64,000 nt of DNA. It comes from Microcaldota archaeon. GTDB taxonomy: Archaea > Micrarchaeota > Micrarchaeia > Micrarchaeales > Micrarchaeaceae. The DNA lies in assembly GCA_021798935.1 (NCBI GenBank), contig JAJZBL010000002.1:62001-126000 (forward strand), read 5' to 3'. Shown in pieces: positions 60,430 to 64,000 of this stretch (positions are counted from its first letter, which is position 1; every line of letters starts with the position of its first letter). Made by a program: the position numbers and the translations under genes. A model generated the notes under the pieces. The model searched no databases. It had not been told where the DNA came from and saw nothing but the letters and a program-made list of their open reading frames with translations.

Positions 60430-60978
60430 ATGCATTCAAAAAAAGAGCTTGAAAAAGAGATTGCAAACATAAAAAACCAGCTCAAAAAGATAAATTCTAC
60501 CAATTTGAATGATTATAAGCCAAATCAAGGATCAGATGAGGATTTTGTTTCGTTGTTCAAATACATGTTAGAGGAAAATAAGAAGACAACTCTTATATTG
60601 GATAGCATACTTAAGAGAATAGAAAAACTAGAAACCGATGTTAGCGAAGTATACGACGATGATGAAGAGGAAGATGAGGAAAGCGGCAAAGTTGAAAAAA
60701 CGGAAAGCTTTGCTGATGAACCTAAAAAGGAAATCCTCTTGGCAAGCACAGATGTAAAAATAGTACAGATACTTCAGCTATCTGAAAACAGCATGGCATC
60801 TGCTGAAGAAGTCAGCAGGAAAATGAATTACAAAGGGAAGAATGCAGCTTCCGCAAGGCTTAATAGGCTTTATAAGATGGGCTTGATTGACAGATATCAA
60901 CTCGGACATAAAGTCTATTATAAATATGACCCAGGCAAGACGACCAGTACCTTGATCATTTCACCCCCACAGTATTGA
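60430..60978 (+). CDS. winged-helix transcriptional regulator with coiled-coil/acidic N-terminal region
   Basis: 'KIVQILQLSENSMASAEEVSRKMNYKGKNAASARLNRLYKMGLIDRYQLGHKVYYKY'. Confidence 0.75.
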   Translation: MHSKKELEKEIANIKNQLKKINSTNLNDYKPNQGSDEDFVSLFKYMLEENKKTTLILDSILKRIEKLETDVSEVYDDDEEEDEESGKVEKTESFADEPKKEILLASTDVKIVQILQLSENSMASAEEVSRKMNYKGKNAASARLNRLYKMGLIDRYQLGHKVYYKYDPGKTTSTLIISPPQY

Positions 60979-60995
60979 GGGGCTTATGGCCCCTC
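60977..60995 (+). terminator. GC-rich hairpin at the 3' end of the winged-helix gene
   Basis: GAGGGGC-TTATG-GCCCCTC, 7-bp perfect stem overlapping the stop codon, followed by CTGTTTC. Confidence 0.4.
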
Positions 60996-61041
60996 CTGTT
61001 TCTAATTCACTTATTTAGATTAGCAAGAGCTTTGAATAAGA

Positions 61042-62073
61042 TCAATCTTTTATAGAAGCTATATCTCCAAATGCCTGAAGCTGTTGTCCGACTTCATCTA
61101 ATGAATTTATTATATCTATTTTCACTCCATAGCTCTCGGCTTTTGCCAGCAGCCTTTTTATATCGTTGTCATTAAGCTTGCTGTCATTTACAATAATCTC
61201 GCCTACCTCGTAGTTGTCTAACGCTTCTTCAACATCTTTTATGCCATATTTTGAATATCCCAATGACAGGTTTTTTAGGAACTTTTCCATAAGTTCAAAT
61301 TCACTCTTTATAAGCTCATTCTCCATAAGCTTTTTCACACTATCACTCTTTATAAGCTCATATACTCCAGATTTTTCTGTATTGCTTACGTCCATTATCA
61401 CTATAGTTTTATTTAGCTTATTTGAAGTCGGCACATTGTCTATATAAGATTTGATATCGTTTTTGGTAAATCCTGGCCCGGCCAATATGACAGTGCTTAC
61501 ATCCATGTTATTGATTACATCTATCACTTTATTGAAAAATTTTGTCTGCAGCTCTGCATATTCCTTTTGGCTTAGGTTCTTGCTTAAATTATTGTATATT
61601 TCACTGCCGAATTCTATCCCATATCCTAAAATTTTTGCTGAAAATGCCTTCTCGTCATCAACTAAAACTATACCTAATTTGGGCCTGCGCGATTCTTTTG
61701 CCTCTTTGTAGAGAAGGTCTAATATGTAATCTTCCCATTTCTCTTTTGTTATCTCAACTTTATCTCCTGAAGCTATATTTAAGGTATGATGGCTGTTCAG
61801 CGATACATATTCAAGAGGCTTTCCGTACGTTATCTTTCCTAATACTCTCAGCCTTGATGCACTCCTATCAAGTTCTATCTTTTCAACTTTAACTTCAATT
61901 ATGACATCTTTTAATTCCCCGACATCAGTCTCACTTGCTTTGTATTTTCTTACTGTTTTAGTCTTTACAAGATCTCCTGGAAATATTATCCTTTCAAGAG
62001 CCCATAGATCCTCAAGGGTCTCCACTAAAACTGATACTTTTGATTCGTCTTTATAGTATTTAAGTATCTGCAA
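61042..62073 (-). CDS. pelA: pelota-like mRNA surveillance protein
   Basis: 'EDLWALERIIFPGDLVKTKTVRK', 'VIIEVKVEKIELDRSASRLRVLGKI', 'VILAGPGFTKNDI', 'LLAKAESYGVKIDIIN'. Confidence 0.93.
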   Translation of the reverse strand: MQILKYYKDESKVSVLVETLEDLWALERIIFPGDLVKTKTVRKYKASETDVGELKDVIIEVKVEKIELDRSASRLRVLGKITYGKPLEYVSLNSHHTLNIASGDKVEITKEKWEDYILDLLYKEAKESRRPKLGIVLVDDEKAFSAKILGYGIEFGSEIYNNLSKNLSQKEYAELQTKFFNKVIDVINNMDVSTVILAGPGFTKNDIKSYIDNVPTSNKLNKTIVIMDVSNTEKSGVYELIKSDSVKKLMENELIKSEFELMEKFLKNLSLGYSKYGIKDVEEALDNYEVGEIIVNDSKLNDNDIKRLLAKAESYGVKIDIINSLDEVGQQLQAFGDIASIKD

Positions 62074-62111
62074 TGATATCTCCTTTTAAACCTTAACAAG
62101 ATAATTTTATT

Positions 62112-62732
62112 GTGATACTAATTTATTACTTGTTGATATCTCTTAGCTCATTATCTAAGGAATTGCCCAGCATAATAGAATCTTATGGTTATGCATCTGT
62201 AGTTGTACTTATGGCGCTGGAAAGTGCATCGCTTCCATTGCCAAGTGAAGTTATCCTCCCTACTGTAGGATTCTTGGTTGAAAAAGGCTTTATGAACTTT
62301 TACATTGCCTTGATAGCTGCATTGATAGGCAGCTTTATTGGGATAATGGTGGACTATTATATAGGGTATTATTTAGGCAAGGACTTTATCTACAAAAACC
62401 TTAGGTTATTTCATATTAAAAAAGAAACTTTGGACGACTTTGATTTGTGGTTTGACAAGAATGGTGAGATAGCAGTATTCTTTTCAAGGATGATACCTGT
62501 AATAAGGGGCCTTATAAGCTTCCCTGCAGGATTTGCCAATATGGACAAAAGGAAATTCATAACTTATTCGATGGTAGGAAGCCTGATATATGACGCTCTG
62601 CTTATACTGTTTGGAATGTATGCATTGTCAATTGGCAATATAGTTGAATTGATGGCAGCAATTAGCATATTCGCAGTGCTATTGATAGCAGTTTATAAAT
62701 TATTCATGCATTATTTAGTAAAGAAAAAATAG
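62112..62732 (+). CDS. DedA-family membrane protein
   Basis: 'ESASLPLPSEVILPTVGFL', 'FSRMIPVIRGLISFPAGFANMDKRKF'. Confidence 0.9.
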   Translation: MILIYYLLISLSSLSKELPSIIESYGYASVVVLMALESASLPLPSEVILPTVGFLVEKGFMNFYIALIAALIGSFIGIMVDYYIGYYLGKDFIYKNLRLFHIKKETLDDFDLWFDKNGEIAVFFSRMIPVIRGLISFPAGFANMDKRKFITYSMVGSLIYDALLILFGMYALSIGNIVELMAAISIFAVLLIAVYKLFMHYLVKKK

Positions 62733-62845
62733 CAAATTTATTGCTTTAAATGCTGGGGTTATATATAAGTTGATGAAATGTCCCTCTTTTCTAACATAGT
62801 CTTAGCATGGAGAGGGGCTGAGAAAGAAAGAATTTTGCCTAAATA

Positions 62846-63955
62846 TCAAAGTGTTACTTTCTTGAAAAGTATTGTCATATGGTCTTTTATTGACTTATTC
62901 TTTTTATTTTTATATTTATCTATGATGTTATCTTTACTAGCTCTAATACGATTACTACGTACTTCAGTATAATGATTTAATATTCCAAGAAGGTTTCCTT
63001 CAACAGCTATCTGTAAACTAATAATATTTATTTTCTTATTTTTATCAGCATCTATCATTTCTTTCAACGGTTTTATTTCTTTCTCCAAATTGAGTTTCTC
63101 GCCCCTTTCCAAATCTAAGTAATGATACCATTGCAGTAACTCTTTCTTAACTTTATGCATTTCTTCTATCGTTAGTTTTTGTTCATCTTCATCTATAATA
63201 TCTTGTACTTTCCTTTTTGCATCCTCATAATCACTTACTGTATCTCTACAATCTTGTATTAAATCGTCTAAATGATTAATTAGTTCTTGATTTGTTTCCC
63301 CTATTTTATTATGTATATCATCAAGCTCTTCATTTAATTCTTCAGAGTATTCTGTATTTCTCCTACTATTAAAATTATTTTTTATACCACTACGTTTATA
63401 CTCCAAATCTGATATTCTTGAATTTAATCTACTAATCTTTTCTCGGTATTTGCTAATCTAGTCTTCAAAATCATATATATCTTCAGCGTCATATTTTTTA
63501 ACTCCTAAACTAATTCGATAGTTGTCATTAGATATAATTTCCTCGTAATCCTTTATTTTCTTTATCGTTTCAGCCAGCTCTACATTTTTACTTTTTAACA
63601 ATTTCTCTCCGTCAAACACCACCTGATTGTTTCTTAATTTAACTTTCTTTATGTTGGTTCTATTCTTTAAGTTCTTATTTACAAAAGTCTCTGTCTTTAT
63701 CTTTGTATATTTATTCTTCTGTTTTTCTATAAGTTTCTCAAGGGCTTCATTTACAATAGTTATCTTCTTTTCCAGTTTCAATAAAGAGTCATAATCAGGG
63801 TCTACATCCAAATTTTCTAAGTCTTTACTAAATTGTCTATACTTAGCACTCTAGTCTTTTAATCCATTCAGAAAAACTTTATTTTCCTCCTTTAGTTTTC
63901 AGTGTTTATTTTCCATTAAACTAAAATTTCGCTCTGGAATTACTATAATCTCACC
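62846..63955 (-). pseudogene. coiled-coil protein frame interrupted by in-frame TAG (63458-63460), TAG (63851-63853) and TGA (63899-63901)
   Basis: ORFs 63458-63811 and 62846-63406 are in the same frame and contiguous in sense across the TAG codons. Confidence 0.55.
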
Positions 63956-64000
63956 TTATTTTCATCATCTTATTCACTGTTTTCTTCTCTAATGTTATCT

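Noticed and set aside
62846-63955. Global TAG reassignment (e.g. to pyrrolysine)
   Set aside because: TAG appears as an ordinary terminator of several genes in the window, so at most gene-specific readthrough is possible.
1-64000. CRISPR arrays, insertion sequences or prophage
   Set aside because: No regularly spaced direct repeats, transposase/integrase motifs or terminal inverted repeats recognised; the 74-bp repeat is a single tail duplication.

Overview
This 64 kb window is gene-dense, low-GC archaeal chromosome. Information-processing genes are archaeal type: RFC large subunit, Nop5, pelota, Kae1/Bud32, GatDE, a histone, S26e and RNase P RNA. Two tRNAs carry introns. The repeated 'KAQSAMEYLMTYGWAILIIAIVLAAL' pilin-like N-termini and the small compact genes suggest a DPANN (Micrarchaeota/ARMAN-like) genome; that placement is inference. 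Most of the window is housekeeping or metabolic: IleRS, GlyRS, a 2-oxoacid dehydrogenase E1a/E1b/E2 set, 6PGDH plus a Gfo/Idh partner, M1 aminopeptidase, MFS transporters and glycosyltransferases. The strongest candidate system is a tightly packed, partly overlapping nine-gene plus-strand cluster (40461-48089). It resembles a minimal type IV secretion / Ced-Ted-like DNA-transfer machine: VirB2-like pilin, VirB6/TrbL-like polytopic protein, an apparently split VirB4-like motor, small membrane proteins and a second HerA/VirB4-family ATPase, with no recognisable relaxase. Other notable points are a coiled-coil reading frame with in-frame TAG codons in matching contexts at the right edge, a frameshifted HTH gene with a duplicated tail (74-bp perfect repeat), an IleRS with degenerate HIGH/KMSKS motifs, a glycosyltransferase frame with no canonical start codon, a compact RNase P RNA, and a mosaic pilin pair with duplicated promoters. 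All calls are from reading the sequence; no database search was run.
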